From NCBI RefSeq assembly GCF_019455445.1, contig NZ_JAHWUS010000004.1, positions 83,743 to 147,742 of the forward strand: a stretch of DNA of 64,000 nucleotides. The letters are read 5' to 3'. Numbering within the stretch: position 1 is the stretch's first letter; every line of letters starts with the position of its first letter. Shown here one piece after another: positions 26,623 to 37,000 of the stretch. Origin of the DNA: Pseudaquidulcibacter saccharophilus. Its GTDB lineage: Bacteria; Pseudomonadota; Alphaproteobacteria; Caulobacterales; Aquidulcibacteraceae. A model generated the notes under the pieces. That model searched no databases, had not been told where the DNA came from, and worked only from the letters and a program-made list of their open reading frames with translations. Made by a program: the position numbers and the translations under genes.

Positions 26623-29619
26623 ATGAGTTATCGTTATTCTGCATTGTGTTTAAGTACTGCTTTAATTGCGCTTTTTGCAGCTTCACCTACTATTAGTTAT
26701 GCTCAAAATGTTACTTCAGGTAATATTCAAGGGCGGGTAATAAATACTGCGACAGGCGAATATATTGCCAATGCAGAAGTTAGAATTGAAGGCACAAATA
26801 TTTCTGCTTATTCTGGTGACGGCGGTGTTTTCTTTTTAAATGGTGTTCCTGCCGGTACGGCAAATCTTACTGTAAGATATGCAGGCTTGCAGGAATGGAA
26901 ATCACCGGTTGAAGTTGGAATAAATCAGACCGCGACATTAAACATTGAATTAAAACCAATGTCATATACTTCATTGGGCAGCAGTGACCCCAACACCGTA
27001 ATTGTTACCGCCGCACGTGGTGGACAAGCAAAAGCATTGATGGAGCGCCGCGCATCTTTAAATGCAAAAAGCGTGGTTGCCGCCGATAATTACGGAATTT
27101 TGACCATGGGCGATGTGGGCGAATTTATGAAAAATATGCCCGGTCTATCTCTTGATTATACAGAAGTTGATGCAACTTCGGTTCGTATTGGTGGCCTTGA
27201 CCCGAAATATTCAACATTCACAACAGATGGCGCGCGCATGGCGACAGCTACATCAAATAATAATAGTGGGCGTCAGAACTCATTTGAGCAAATGTCGATT
27301 ACAGGTATTGATTCAATTGAGTTAAATAACACTTTAACCGCCAGTATGGATGCCGACTCACCGGGGGGCAGCATCAATATGCGCAGCCAATATGCCTTCC
27401 AACGTAAAAGCCGTTTATTGCGTTTCCAAATTGGCGGTGTGGGAACATCTGATTCCCGCCGTAATCCAATTTATTTTCCTGATGATAAAAAACATTCAAC
27501 CATTTATCCATCTGCACAATTTGGTTATGGTGATGTATTTCTTGATGGTCGTTTGGGTATTGCATTTAACGCAAGTTATAATGCAAACTATGTCCAACAA
27601 GACAGAATACAAACAGATTGGTCTTATCTTCCTGATGGTCGTGTTATGCCTTATCAGGTAATGTGGCGCCCGGGTCCGAAGCTAACCCATCGTAAAGCCG
27701 CTAACCTTGCCGTTGATTACAAGATTACAGACAAGCTCGCATTATCATTACGTGGCACATATTCTTTTTATGATGTGGAATATTTCAACCAATATACTTA
27801 TTTAATTTTTGGTACGACAACGAAATCTTATGCAACGGCTGATTCAACGCCAACTCATATTGTCGTAAATGCAAATGGAACTAATACCCGCCTTCATACC
27901 CAATATTCACACCGTTATGCGGCAACTCCCGTGTATCTTTTTGCGCCAAAACTTGAATATAGAGGTGACACTATCGAAGCCGTTTTGCGCGGTAGTTATT
28001 CAACATCTCAATTCAACTTCCGCGATAATAGCAAGGGGTTTTTCCAACGTACTGATAGTTATCTAACAAATATCGGTTTTACACTTGACCGTGCATCAGA
28101 AGATTCAAACGCATGGACACTTAATCAAACCGCTGGCCGTCCTTGGGGTGATGCAACAAGCTTCAACCGTGACAGTGATATTGGTAATAATATCCGCACC
28201 TCAGAATCCGATGCAAAAGGCAAGATGTATGGTTTAAACCTTGATTTGAAGAAGAGGCTTAATGTCAATTCGGTTCAAGTAACAATGCTTGCCGGTCTCG
28301 GTGGGCGGACAAATGAATGGCAAACCAACGAAGGTTCTTATCAACAATTCCAATATGTTGGGCCAAATAATGATCTGACACAAAAAGACCCAGCGGCAAT
28401 GATTCCTGCAACAAACTATTATGATTTTGTTATTAAAGGTTTCGATGCTGGTAATCTTAATTTACAAAATTGGCGTGCCGACAGCAATTATGCGATGTAC
28501 GATATATATGCTGCACATCCTGAATATTTTGTTGCGGACACTGTGGGCAATTTAAAGCGTAAATTAGACAATAACAAAAAGATCGAAGAAGAAATTTATG
28601 CCGCTTATGGAGAGACGCAGGCAGAGATTGGCAAGGCACGATTTGACCTTGGTTTGCGATATGAAAAAACAAAAACAGCATCAAGAATAGCGGATATCCG
28701 CCCGGCAAAAGAGGTTACTGCTGCAGGATATTCATTAAGCACTGTAGAAGGGCTTTTGTATCAATATCATAATGGCACTTATTCCACGCGTCGTGGCGAG
28801 TATGATGATTGGTTTTTAAGTGGTGGGATGAAATATGATTTCAGCAAAAAGCTGGTCGGTCAAATTGCATTTAGCCAGTCTATCTTGCGCCCTGACTATG
28901 GAAACTTGGGTGGGGTTGTGTCCGTGAACGATGATACGATGATTGTTACGGTTCCCAACCCTGAACTTAAGCCAGAACATTCAACCAAATATTATGTAAG
29001 CTTACAATATTATCTTGAGCCATCTGGTATTATTGGGCTTTCTGCATATAAGCTTGACATGAAGGACATGCAGGTAACGGGTATTACCGTTAATCCAGAA
29101 GATGTTGGTTATAGTTCATCTGACTATCCAGGTTATATATTCCGTAGTGCGCAAAATCTTGCAGGGACCAGCACAAATAATGGAGTGGTCTTTGAATATG
29201 ATCAACAAATGACCTTTCTTCCTGGATGGTTAAAAGGAATTGGGTTGCGCGGTTCTATTACACAGGTTGACCCCGATGGTGAACGTGTGAGTATGCCAAA
29301 AACCTCTACTAATTGGGGGCTGAAGTATAATCGCGGGCCATTTAACTTCCAGCTTACTGGCAATTGGCAGTCAAAATATCGTACAAGTTCGCTTAGTAAT
29401 ACGCCAACTACCGCAAATAACGGCATTTTATACCATGCCGACCGTGAATTATGGAACATAAGTGCCAGCTACAAATTCAAAAATAACTTTGAATTTATGG
29501 TCGCAGGTCGCAACATCTTTAATGCCCCTGATATTATTTATTCAAACATTCCAAGCCGTGTACAGCAATATAGCATATATGGATCTATGTGGAATGTTGG
29601 TATCAAAGGAACTTTTTAA
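26623..29619 (+). CDS. TonB-dependent receptor with carboxypeptidase-regulatory N-domain
   Basis: Outer-membrane receptor of 998 aa with AGGGG before the ATG. A signal peptide (to about residue 27, ISYAQ) is followed by a CarboxypepD_reg-like beta-sandwich (IQGRVINTATGEYIANAEVR). The plug domain contains VRIGGLDPKYSTFTTDG, and the 22-strand barrel ends with a terminal aromatic (VGIKGTF). It takes up an unknown large or scarce substrate with energy from TonB. A PhoD-type phosphatase follows 13 bp downstream in the same operon, suggesting an organic phosphate ligand. Another receptor/PhoD pair occurs at 45533-49699. Confidence 0.9.
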   Translation: MSYRYSALCLSTALIALFAASPTISYAQNVTSGNIQGRVINTATGEYIANAEVRIEGTNISAYSGDGGVFFLNGVPAGTANLTVRYAGLQEWKSPVEVGINQTATLNIELKPMSYTSLGSSDPNTVIVTAARGGQAKALMERRASLNAKSVVAADNYGILTMGDVGEFMKNMPGLSLDYTEVDATSVRIGGLDPKYSTFTTDGARMATATSNNNSGRQNSFEQMSITGIDSIELNNTLTASMDADSPGGSINMRSQYAFQRKSRLLRFQIGGVGTSDSRRNPIYFPDDKKHSTIYPSAQFGYGDVFLDGRLGIAFNASYNANYVQQDRIQTDWSYLPDGRVMPYQVMWRPGPKLTHRKAANLAVDYKITDKLALSLRGTYSFYDVEYFNQYTYLIFGTTTKSYATADSTPTHIVVNANGTNTRLHTQYSHRYAATPVYLFAPKLEYRGDTIEAVLRGSYSTSQFNFRDNSKGFFQRTDSYLTNIGFTLDRASEDSNAWTLNQTAGRPWGDATSFNRDSDIGNNIRTSESDAKGKMYGLNLDLKKRLNVNSVQVTMLAGLGGRTNEWQTNEGSYQQFQYVGPNNDLTQKDPAAMIPATNYYDFVIKGFDAGNLNLQNWRADSNYAMYDIYAAHPEYFVADTVGNLKRKLDNNKKIEEEIYAAYGETQAEIGKARFDLGLRYEKTKTASRIADIRPAKEVTAAGYSLSTVEGLLYQYHNGTYSTRRGEYDDWFLSGGMKYDFSKKLVGQIAFSQSILRPDYGNLGGVVSVNDDTMIVTVPNPELKPEHSTKYYVSLQYYLEPSGIIGLSAYKLDMKDMQVTGITVNPEDVGYSSSDYPGYIFRSAQNLAGTSTNNGVVFEYDQQMTFLPGWLKGIGLRGSITQVDPDGERVSMPKTSTNWGLKYNRGPFNFQLTGNWQSKYRTSSLSNTPTTANNGILYHADRELWNISASYKFKNNFEFMVAGRNIFNAPDIIYSNIPSRVQQYSIYGSMWNVGIKGTF

Positions 29620-29632
29620 AAAAGGAATTGCC

Positions 29633-31258
29633 ATGATTACGAATATTGATCGTCGTAGTTTGATTTTGGGCGGAAGCATTGGGCTTATGTCGCTCTTACT
29701 TCCTGCTGGGCGAACGCTTGCGCAAGATTTACTTACTGCGAAAGGTTTTACGCATAATGTGGCAAGTGGTGAGCCATCTGAAGATTCGGTATTATTGTGG
29801 ACACGCTATGTTTCCGCACAAAATGATATTGTCGAACTCGAAGTTGAGGTGGCTTCAGATAAGGATTTCACAAAAAAAATTGCTGGCGGCAGTATACAAA
29901 CCGGTTCATGGCGTGATTGGACGGCAAAAATAACGATTGATGGGTTAAAACCAGGAAGTGTATATTGGTATCGTTTTATTGCTCCTGATGGCAGTAAATC
30001 GCCAATCGGCAGAACCAAAACGCTTCCGGTAGGCAATGTTAAGCGCTTTGGGTTGGCAGTGTTTTCATGTTCAAATTTTCCGGTAGGGTGGTTTAATGCT
30101 TACGCCCATGCGGCGGCGCGTGATGACCTTGACTTATGGATGCATGTTGGCGATTATTTTTATGAATATGGCAATTCGTCCAATCATGACAACATCGTTG
30201 CGGGAAGGGTGGTAGCACCCGATCATGAAATTATCGCACTTGCAGACTATCGTTTGCGTTACGCTTGTTATCGTGCAGATGCAGATTTGCAAGCTTTGCA
30301 CCAAATGGCGCCTATGACCGCATTTTGGGATGACCATGAATCCGCCAATGACAGTTGGGAAGGTGGTGCGCAAAACCATCAACCTGACAAGGAAGGTGAT
30401 TGGAGCATTCGCCGCGCTGCCGCGATGCAGGCCTATCGTGAATGGATGCCGGTTTCTGAAGAGCCATGGAAGGCATATCAAATCGGTAATTTGGCAACTT
30501 TATATCGCACCGAATCCCGTCTTTTGGGACGTACCAAACAGGCTGATATTGGTGCGGCATATCGTGCAACAAATATTGATGCCGCGCTTGATACATTTCG
30601 TGATGGAGAGTGGCAGAACCCATCGGCAACAATGCTTGGTTCAACTCAAGAAAGTTGGCTGTATCATGGGTTTAAAAACAATTCACGTTCAACAATTTGG
30701 CAATTAGTTGGTATGGGAACGATAATGGGGCGAACAATAATGCCCAATGATGCTATTGGTTGGCTAAAAGCTGATGCCAGTGAACGTAATATAGCTAATT
30801 TTAAAAATAATGTTCTTGCCGCCAAACACGGTCTTCCAATGTGGATGGACAGATGGGATGGTTATCCTGCGGCGCGTTCACGCCTATTAAAGGCGGCGCA
30901 AGATGCCGATGCAAACTTGGTAATGCTATCTGGCGATAGCCATAACGCTTGGGCGTATGAATTAGCTGAAGATAAACGTCCCGCAGGTGTAGAATTTGCC
31001 GGACATAGTGTAAGTTCAAACGGCATTGAGGGCAGCATGGGCGCAGATCCAAAAATTGTTGCAAATGGTTTTGTTACTACTAACCATGAGATGAAATGGG
31101 CAAATACCCATCAACGTGGTTATATGATGATTGAAATCACCCCACAAAATGTTACGGGAGAATGGCTGTTTATGCAGACAGTAAAAACTAAAACAACCAC
31201 GCTTGCAGGTACGCATCGTATGAAGGTCGAGCGCGGTCGTAATATTTTTAGTGTATGA
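29633..31258 (+). CDS. PhoD-type alkaline phosphatase/phosphodiesterase, Tat-exported
   Basis: Exported PhoD-family enzyme of 541 aa. A twin-arginine signal (NIDRRSLILGG) is at residues 4-14. The N-terminal PhoD domain follows, then the metallophosphoesterase core with FSCSNFPVGWFNAY, LWMHVGDYFYEYG, FWDDHESANDSWEGG and MLSGDSHNAWAY. PhoD enzymes use Ca and Fe and release phosphate from mono- and diesters in the periplasm. I chose ATG 29633 because AAAGGA precedes it and the Tat signal begins there; a longer frame reaches back into the receptor gene. It is co-transcribed with the receptor. Its end overlaps the convergent propeller gene by 11 bp. Confidence 0.92.
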   Translation: MITNIDRRSLILGGSIGLMSLLLPAGRTLAQDLLTAKGFTHNVASGEPSEDSVLLWTRYVSAQNDIVELEVEVASDKDFTKKIAGGSIQTGSWRDWTAKITIDGLKPGSVYWYRFIAPDGSKSPIGRTKTLPVGNVKRFGLAVFSCSNFPVGWFNAYAHAAARDDLDLWMHVGDYFYEYGNSSNHDNIVAGRVVAPDHEIIALADYRLRYACYRADADLQALHQMAPMTAFWDDHESANDSWEGGAQNHQPDKEGDWSIRRAAAMQAYREWMPVSEEPWKAYQIGNLATLYRTESRLLGRTKQADIGAAYRATNIDAALDTFRDGEWQNPSATMLGSTQESWLYHGFKNNSRSTIWQLVGMGTIMGRTIMPNDAIGWLKADASERNIANFKNNVLAAKHGLPMWMDRWDGYPAARSRLLKAAQDADANLVMLSGDSHNAWAYELAEDKRPAGVEFAGHSVSSNGIEGSMGADPKIVANGFVTTNHEMKWANTHQRGYMMIEITPQNVTGEWLFMQTVKTKTTTLAGTHRMKVERGRNIFSV

Positions 31259-32420
31259 TTTTGTTTAATTCCTCAATGCCTGTCGGGCTGAACGGCTGCT
31301 GATTATTTCCTGTCCAACGCATTAGAGTTAGGTCAGCAGTTTGTTGATCTTTACTGCCCGAATTTACCGCCAGATAAAATAATCCATTACCAACAGGTTG
31401 CATGCCGACATCGGCTTTTTGGTTCCAGCCCGAGGTGCCACTTTTAGGCTCATAAAGACCGTCTTTTGCAAGCGGTATTAAAAGTCCTTTTTCCCACTTT
31501 TTGCCATTTTTATCGGGAACACCGACTAGGTCAGAGATTAACGGTTGGCTTTTTGCGTCTATTGCAAATAATGTGTAATTTGGGAAATTTGGTTTCTTAC
31601 CTTTATAGACGCCCATAAACCAACGTTTTGAATTATCATCATAAGCAAGGTTTTGCACACCATATGTGGTGTTTCCAGTATAGACAAAATATTTGCCATT
31701 GACCTTATTTGGCCCATTATGATGTGGCGCGGTCTCGATAAGTGGGCTTAGATATTTTTTCCAATCTTTTACATCGTACTGTAATAATACTTGGTGGTCA
31801 TTATCGCTGCGACTAATATCGCTATATATGCCATAAGCAACTGTAAGATAATGTTTTCCGTCAATATGTCCCATTTTTGGGCCAAACGAAACGCCATCAA
31901 TACCGGAACATCCATAATGATGATCTTTTGATTGCATTTGTCCATCTTTTAAGCCATCATCATTTGTACCGTTTATTCCGTCATGATTTAAATCAGCAAT
32001 ATAATCTTCCGCCACTTCTTTTAGATATACGGTGCGCAAAATTCCTGTTTCAGCGGCTTTTATGCCAACGGCATTGATTTTATCAACATCAATAACTGCA
32101 ATATAAAAAGCATTATCTTTTTTATATTCAAGCGAGCCGTAAACCAAACCGTCATCTGGATTAAAATCCAAATCACCAAGATGCCCATTCCAGCCAGTTA
32201 ATGTACCAATCAATTTTCCATCAAAATCATATTTTGCAAGAAGGTTGGTGAATGAATAATAAATATAGCCGCCCTTTGTATCGACGGCAATTCCCTGCAC
32301 ATGCCCAGAATCCCATGTGCCGCCATTTTGCTTAACCGGAAGATTATGGATGCTTTGTGCGTTTGCGATTTGTGTGGATATAGATAATGCAAAGAATAAT
32401 ATAAATAAGAAGCGGACCAT
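31248..32420 (-). CDS. Exported beta-propeller protein of unknown function
   Basis: Secreted protein of 390 aa with a clear signal peptide (to about residue 21, ANAQ). Repeating YxxxxG and W-rich strands (GHVQGIAVDTKGGYIYYSF, GHLGDLDFNPDDGLVYGSL) indicate a beta-propeller. A loop DLNHDGINGTNDDG near residue 145 looks like a calcium-binding EF-hand or dockerin-type turn. It is convergent with the PhoD gene and overlaps it by 11 bp. It may be a secreted phosphoesterase-like, lectin or binding protein. I do not recognise a named family. Confidence 0.6.
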   Translation of the reverse strand: MVRFLFILFFALSISTQIANAQSIHNLPVKQNGGTWDSGHVQGIAVDTKGGYIYYSFTNLLAKYDFDGKLIGTLTGWNGHLGDLDFNPDDGLVYGSLEYKKDNAFYIAVIDVDKINAVGIKAAETGILRTVYLKEVAEDYIADLNHDGINGTNDDGLKDGQMQSKDHHYGCSGIDGVSFGPKMGHIDGKHYLTVAYGIYSDISRSDNDHQVLLQYDVKDWKKYLSPLIETAPHHNGPNKVNGKYFVYTGNTTYGVQNLAYDDNSKRWFMGVYKGKKPNFPNYTLFAIDAKSQPLISDLVGVPDKNGKKWEKGLLIPLAKDGLYEPKSGTSGWNQKADVGMQPVGNGLFYLAVNSGSKDQQTADLTLMRWTGNNQQPFSPTGIEELNKIIH

Positions 32421-32635
32421 TTTAATTTCAAATATATCATTTAATCAGTGAGATTAATGTAATTCAAAAATACAAAATATTGATGACAATTTTTTGGTTT
32501 GGACAAAATGATAAAGAAAACCAACGTTCTCTATAAATTTATATATTTATGTCGCGATTGGAAGCATAAATTATTTATTTCATTATAAGTTACATGAAAA
32601 TCTATACATAAAACAAATGATTGAGAGAAAAGTAA

Positions 32636-32685
32636 TCCGGCTCATAACCTGAAGGCCGCAGGTTCAAATCCTGCCCCCGCACCCA
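32636..32685 (+). repeat. tRNA-fMet 3' fragment, copy 3
   Basis: Anticodon arm TCCGG CTCATAA CCTGA (one mismatch in the stem), the T-arm GCAGG TTCAAAT CCTGC and acceptor strand CCCCGCA, again without any 5' half. From the T-arm on it is identical to copies 1 and 2. The following 70 bp, including ACACACAATA and TTTATTACTCACAG, are shared with copy 2. It bounds the ThiF/PhoD module on the right and the LacI/halogenase module on the left. Confidence 0.85.
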
Positions 32686-32716
32686 AAACACACAATATAA
32701 TCAATTTATTACTCAC

Positions 32717-32739
32717 AGTCTCAAGCAATACTTGGGGCT
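32717..32739 (+). terminator. Terminator hairpin after tRNA fragment copy 3
   Basis: AGTCTCAAG (32717-32725) pairs with CTTGGGGCT (32731-32739) over nine positions, two of them U-G in RNA plus one more G-U, with a CAATA loop and TTATA after it. It is placed as expected for the original tRNA terminator. It may also terminate the convergent lacI-type gene. Confidence 0.5.
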
Positions 32740-32757
32740 TTATAGAGGCTTAAATTA

Positions 32758-33786
32758 TTAAATCTCACCTCTTGGAGATAAAGAAGAGCTTTCTCTTTCA
32801 ATGATTGAATATGGCAGTACATGGCGTAGTTGAACGTCATCATTATCATTTTTATCACGCATGTTAGATAAGATGTTAATTGCGCGTCTTGCCATTTCCA
32901 AATATGGTTGCCGAACAGTTGTTAGTGGTGGCCAAATCGCAGTTGCAAGATATACGTCATCAAAGCCAACAATTGTAATATCTTCCGGTATTCTTAGACC
33001 TCTTTTGTGGGCCGCAGAGCATGTTGCGGCCGCTGTTTCATCATTACATGCAAAAATTGCCGTTGGTAAATCCTTTATTTTCAATAATTCTTCAGATACT
33101 TTTAGGCCAGTTTTGAATAAAAAATCGCCTTGCACAATATATTCATCGCGTGGACGTGGTAGATTGTGCATTTCAAAAGCTTCATAGAAGCCCTGGCGGC
33201 GTAATAATGATGCGGAGTGATCTGGGTGTCCTGAAATATGCGCAATCTTACGATGCCCCATATTTATTAAATACTCTGTAATTTCTCTTGCTGCCTGCCG
33301 CTCATCCATTGCAATAGATACAAAGTCACTATCAAGATTTGTAGGCGATATTAGGGCGCAATTTACATTATTTTCTCTTAAGAAATCTCTTAAAGGGCCA
33401 AAGTCACATTGTGTAGGAAGTAATATTATATTTGAAATATTTGAATTTTTTATATATCTTGAAAGGTGAGATTTCCAATCATCTTTGAGGTGGCTAAATA
33501 ATTCGACTGATAAATAACAACCAGCTTCCATTGCGGCGTGAAGCATGGCGCTTTGAAATCTAGTTTGATAGCCGCTGTCAGGGTCTTCTAGCAATAAACC
33601 GATGCCTGATTTATTTCCCAGTCTTAATTGTCGCGCTTGTTGATTAGGCTTGAAATCCATCTCGCGCATAATTTCTAAAATTAACTCGCGGGTAGATAAT
33701 TTTACTTTTGAATCGCCATTGATTACACGTGACACAGTCTTTGTAGAAACTTCAGCTCTTTTTGCTATATCATAAATCGTAGTCAT
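32758..33786 (-). CDS. LacI-family transcriptional regulator
   Basis: Repressor of 342 aa. The N-terminal HTH and hinge read TIYDIAKRAEVSTKTVSRVI (residues 3-22). A periplasmic-binding-protein-like sugar-sensing domain follows, with GIGLLLEDPDSGYQ, MGHRKIAHISGHPDHS and AIFACNDETAAA. It ends with SPRGEI. It is divergent from the TonB receptor at 34097 and is the obvious regulator of the following glycan-type locus. The inducer is presumably a product of the GH3 enzyme. Confidence 0.92.
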   Translation of the reverse strand: MTTIYDIAKRAEVSTKTVSRVINGDSKVKLSTRELILEIMREMDFKPNQQARQLRLGNKSGIGLLLEDPDSGYQTRFQSAMLHAAMEAGCYLSVELFSHLKDDWKSHLSRYIKNSNISNIILLPTQCDFGPLRDFLRENNVNCALISPTNLDSDFVSIAMDERQAAREITEYLINMGHRKIAHISGHPDHSASLLRRQGFYEAFEMHNLPRPRDEYIVQGDFLFKTGLKVSEELLKIKDLPTAIFACNDETAAATCSAAHKRGLRIPEDITIVGFDDVYLATAIWPPLTTVRQPYLEMARRAINILSNMRDKNDNDDVQLRHVLPYSIIERESSSLSPRGEI

Positions 33787-34096
33787 GAATTTGATTTACC
33801 AGTATCTAATTAGATATTTAATAGCCACTACACGGCTAAAGTCATATGTCAAGGACATAAAAATGACATCGATAGACATTTCGCTTGACAAGATGTTTTT
33901 TATGTAACATATATGTTTTTAACAAATATAAAGAAAATGGGAGGAAACAAAGACCGGCATTCAGCAGTATGCTGAAACTGGCGAAGTTTCCATAATAAAA
34001 ATTAATTGTCTATCGGACATTTTGTGTTCGGAGCGTTGTTTTTTTGTATTTGTACAACTGCGTTTGTGCGGTTCAAATATAAAGCAGGGGAGATAA
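33787..34096 (+). promoter_or_regulatory. Control region of the LacI/TonB/halogenase locus
   Basis: This 310-bp divergent control region carries an imperfect palindrome centred on ATCGAT (33863-33879, ATGAC-ATCGAT-AGACAT), a plausible LacI operator. Six bases further on are TTGACA (33885-33890) and, 17 bp later, CATATA (33908-33913), a reasonable sigma-70 promoter reading towards the TonB receptor. GGGGAG lies just upstream of that gene's ATG. The operator call is inference from position and symmetry only. Confidence 0.4.
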
Positions 34097-37000
34097 ATGA
34101 ATAAATTATCTAAAAATAAAATCACAAACTTAAAGCTCTTTGCATTAATGGCTTCTGTGTCAACAATTGCTATTGCCGGTGTTGCATCCGCGCAAGAAGT
34201 GAGCGTTGGTGAGCAATCTGAAACTGTGGTAGTAAAGGGCGTACGTGGTTCGCAACTACGTTCAGTTTCTGCAAAAAAAATGGCGATTGCGCAAGTTGAA
34301 GCAATTTCTGCTGAAGATATTGGCAAACTTCCAGACGTTACTATTGCCGATTCTCTACAACGTGTACCGGGTGTTCAAATTCGTCGTGATGCCGGTGAGG
34401 GTTCCACCGTAAATTTACGCGGCTTGGCGCAAACTGTAACCTTATTTAATGGCGAGCAATATCTTTCTGCGGGAAGTATTGGTCAGGCACAGGCAAACTT
34501 CCTTGATGTTCCTTCGCAATTAATGAATGGCGTTTTGGTATATAAATCAACAGATCCTCGTACCCCTTTGGCAGGTATATCTGGAACAATCGATTTGAAA
34601 ACGCGCAGACCGTTTCAATTTGCAGAAGGTTTTGTCTTAACTGGTGGTGCTGATGGTACTAAAGGTAAGTATTCGGACGGCAATGATTTTTCAGTGAATG
34701 GTCTTGCAAATTGGCGCAATGACAAAGTTGGCGTTATGTTATCTGGCGCATACAGTGATAACACCTTGGGCGACAATTATTCCGGTTATGGCGGTGGCGT
34801 TTATTCAGAAAATGACTGGGGCGCTGGTAAATCTACAAATTACATATCGCCGCACGGGTTTGAGGTTTACAATCGACAGATTCAACGTAAGCGCCTCGGT
34901 ATCTCAGGTGCATTTGAGGCAAAGTTGGGGGAAGGTTTTACCCTAGTTGCTGAAGGCTTCTATACTAAATTAGAAGAGCATAATCGTGCGGTTGGATTAA
35001 ACATTTCTAATCGTTGGGATGGTGCAGTATTTTCAAGTTGGCTAAACCCTACGGCATCAACACCAACTGGATTGTCGGATTCGGGTGGTACGCCTTGGGT
35101 AAATGTTTCTCAGTACGATATAAATGCTCAATGGCTGAACTCGTTTACAGTTAATCGCACAAATAATTCAGAAGCGAAAAATTTCAATTTAGAATTAAAA
35201 TATGACAAAGGCGGAAATTTTACGGCAGAAACCCGCTTCATCAAAGCTAAGGCAAATCGCCTTAGTATGAATGGTCAGGTGCAGGGTGATTTGTCTAATT
35301 GGCAAATCGATCCAAACGATCCTAATCGATTTACATTGTTCCGCAATGCCGCCGATAGAACGCGCGGTCCGTTCTATCCTTCTTCTATCGCTGCAAATTT
35401 CGCAGGACAATATTCTAATTCGATTGTTGGCTCTCTTGGTGGTCGTTACATCAATCCAAATCCATTTGGTATGGGGTCTAATGCACAGCTTCATGTGGAT
35501 TTTAGCGGAAGCTCTCCAGTATTTTCAGGGTGGGATAAAGTTCTAACCACGGCTGGCGGTCTGGGTGCAGGAAAGACTACTGCTGATTATATGGCCAACC
35601 TAGATTCTTATCGTGTTGCTGCTTTCTCATCTGAAGGTAATAATGATGCAAGCACTGATATGGATATTGCAAAAGCAGATGGCCATTATCATTTCGATAA
35701 CCCATTATTTGGCTTTATCAAAAAAATAGATGGTGGTGTGCGTTATTCTAATCGTGACACTTCAATCGCCCAATTCCACTTATTTTCAAACTTTTATGCA
35801 GGCACTGGAATCCAAGTATCTGGCGATGCGGTTCCTGCTAATGGGTGTTTGGCGCAATGGAAGGCAATTGATGTAACCATGAACCAATCACAATGCTCCG
35901 CAGGTGAAATGGTTCCAGATCCAGTAACTGGCGCGCTTGTATTCCAAGGATATACAGTCAATCAGCCAACCCCATTGAACAAATATAATGATGTTAAATT
36001 CATTACAGGACTTGGCGGCGGTGTGGCGTCTGGAATTCCAGGATTCTGGGCCGTTGATCCAAAGAACTTTGACGATATTGTCGCTTTCCAAGAAAAAGTA
36101 TTTGGTAAATCAACTCGTGTAATTATCCCTGGCCAGTCGTATGATGTACGTTTGTCTGAAAAATCTGCATACGCAGCAGCAGAGTTTGAAAAAGGAAATG
36201 TGAGCGGTAATTTCGGCGTTCATATAATTCAAACGACATTAACTGCGCGTCAGAATTTAACGGGTGCAACATTAGCATATGGTGACACAAACGCTGATAT
36301 TGGTGATTATGTCGATTCAAATACTTACACAGATGTTTTACCGTCTTTAAACGTGAATATAGATTTACGTGATAATATGAAGCTTAGATTTGCTGCTAGC
36401 AAAACTATGCAGCCACTTGATCTAGGTAATTATGGCGGCGGCGTAACTATTAACACAGTTGATGATCCGTTGAATAATCGTCGTATTGTTTCGGGGGCTT
36501 CTGCTTCTGGCAACATTCACCTAGACCCATGGAGATCAAGTGATTTTGACGCTTCTTGGGAATGGTATCTTGGCAAAGCAACAATGGTTCATGCGGCCGC
36601 ATTTTATATCGATATTGCGAGTTTTGTAACCGGTGGGCAGATATTGTCAGCGCCTGGGCAATTTAAAAACTCTGATGGAAGCCCGGCTGCCTCTGTTCCA
36701 ATTTTCCTTCCGGTTCAAGGCGAAGGTGGTAAAGTTTCTGGTTTAGAGCTAGGTACTCGTATTGCTTTCAAGGATCTAAATGTTCCCAATTACTTGAGCA
36801 ATTTCGGTATAGATACTAATTATACCTATTCGCCTTCATCGCAGCTTGATAGGGGTTTAGATGGCAAAAAATTGCCGTTTAACGATAACTCCAAGCATCA
36901 ATATAACTTGGTTGGTTGGTATCAAACCGATAAAATACAATTGCGTTTAGCGTATAATTACCGTTCAGAACGATTAAACAATGTCGTAACAATGGTTGGT

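Larger units (their letters stand above)
32421..32757. other. Intergenic stretch with third tRNA-fMet fragment
   Basis: A 337-bp AT-rich gap between the propeller gene and the lacI-type gene. It contains the tRNA-fMet fragment (32636-32685) and its terminator hairpin (32717-32739). Nothing else coding or repeated is visible. Confidence 0.6.

Noticed and set aside
30134..30707. Several antisense and alternate frames within the first PhoD gene
   Set aside because: They sit wholly inside a gene with intact PhoD motifs and are rich in residues expected from out-of-frame reading.
33961..34326. 121-codon minus-strand frame at the start of the TonB receptor
   Set aside because: It overlaps the receptor signal peptide and plug on the other strand and mirrors its codon pattern; no ribosome site or family match.
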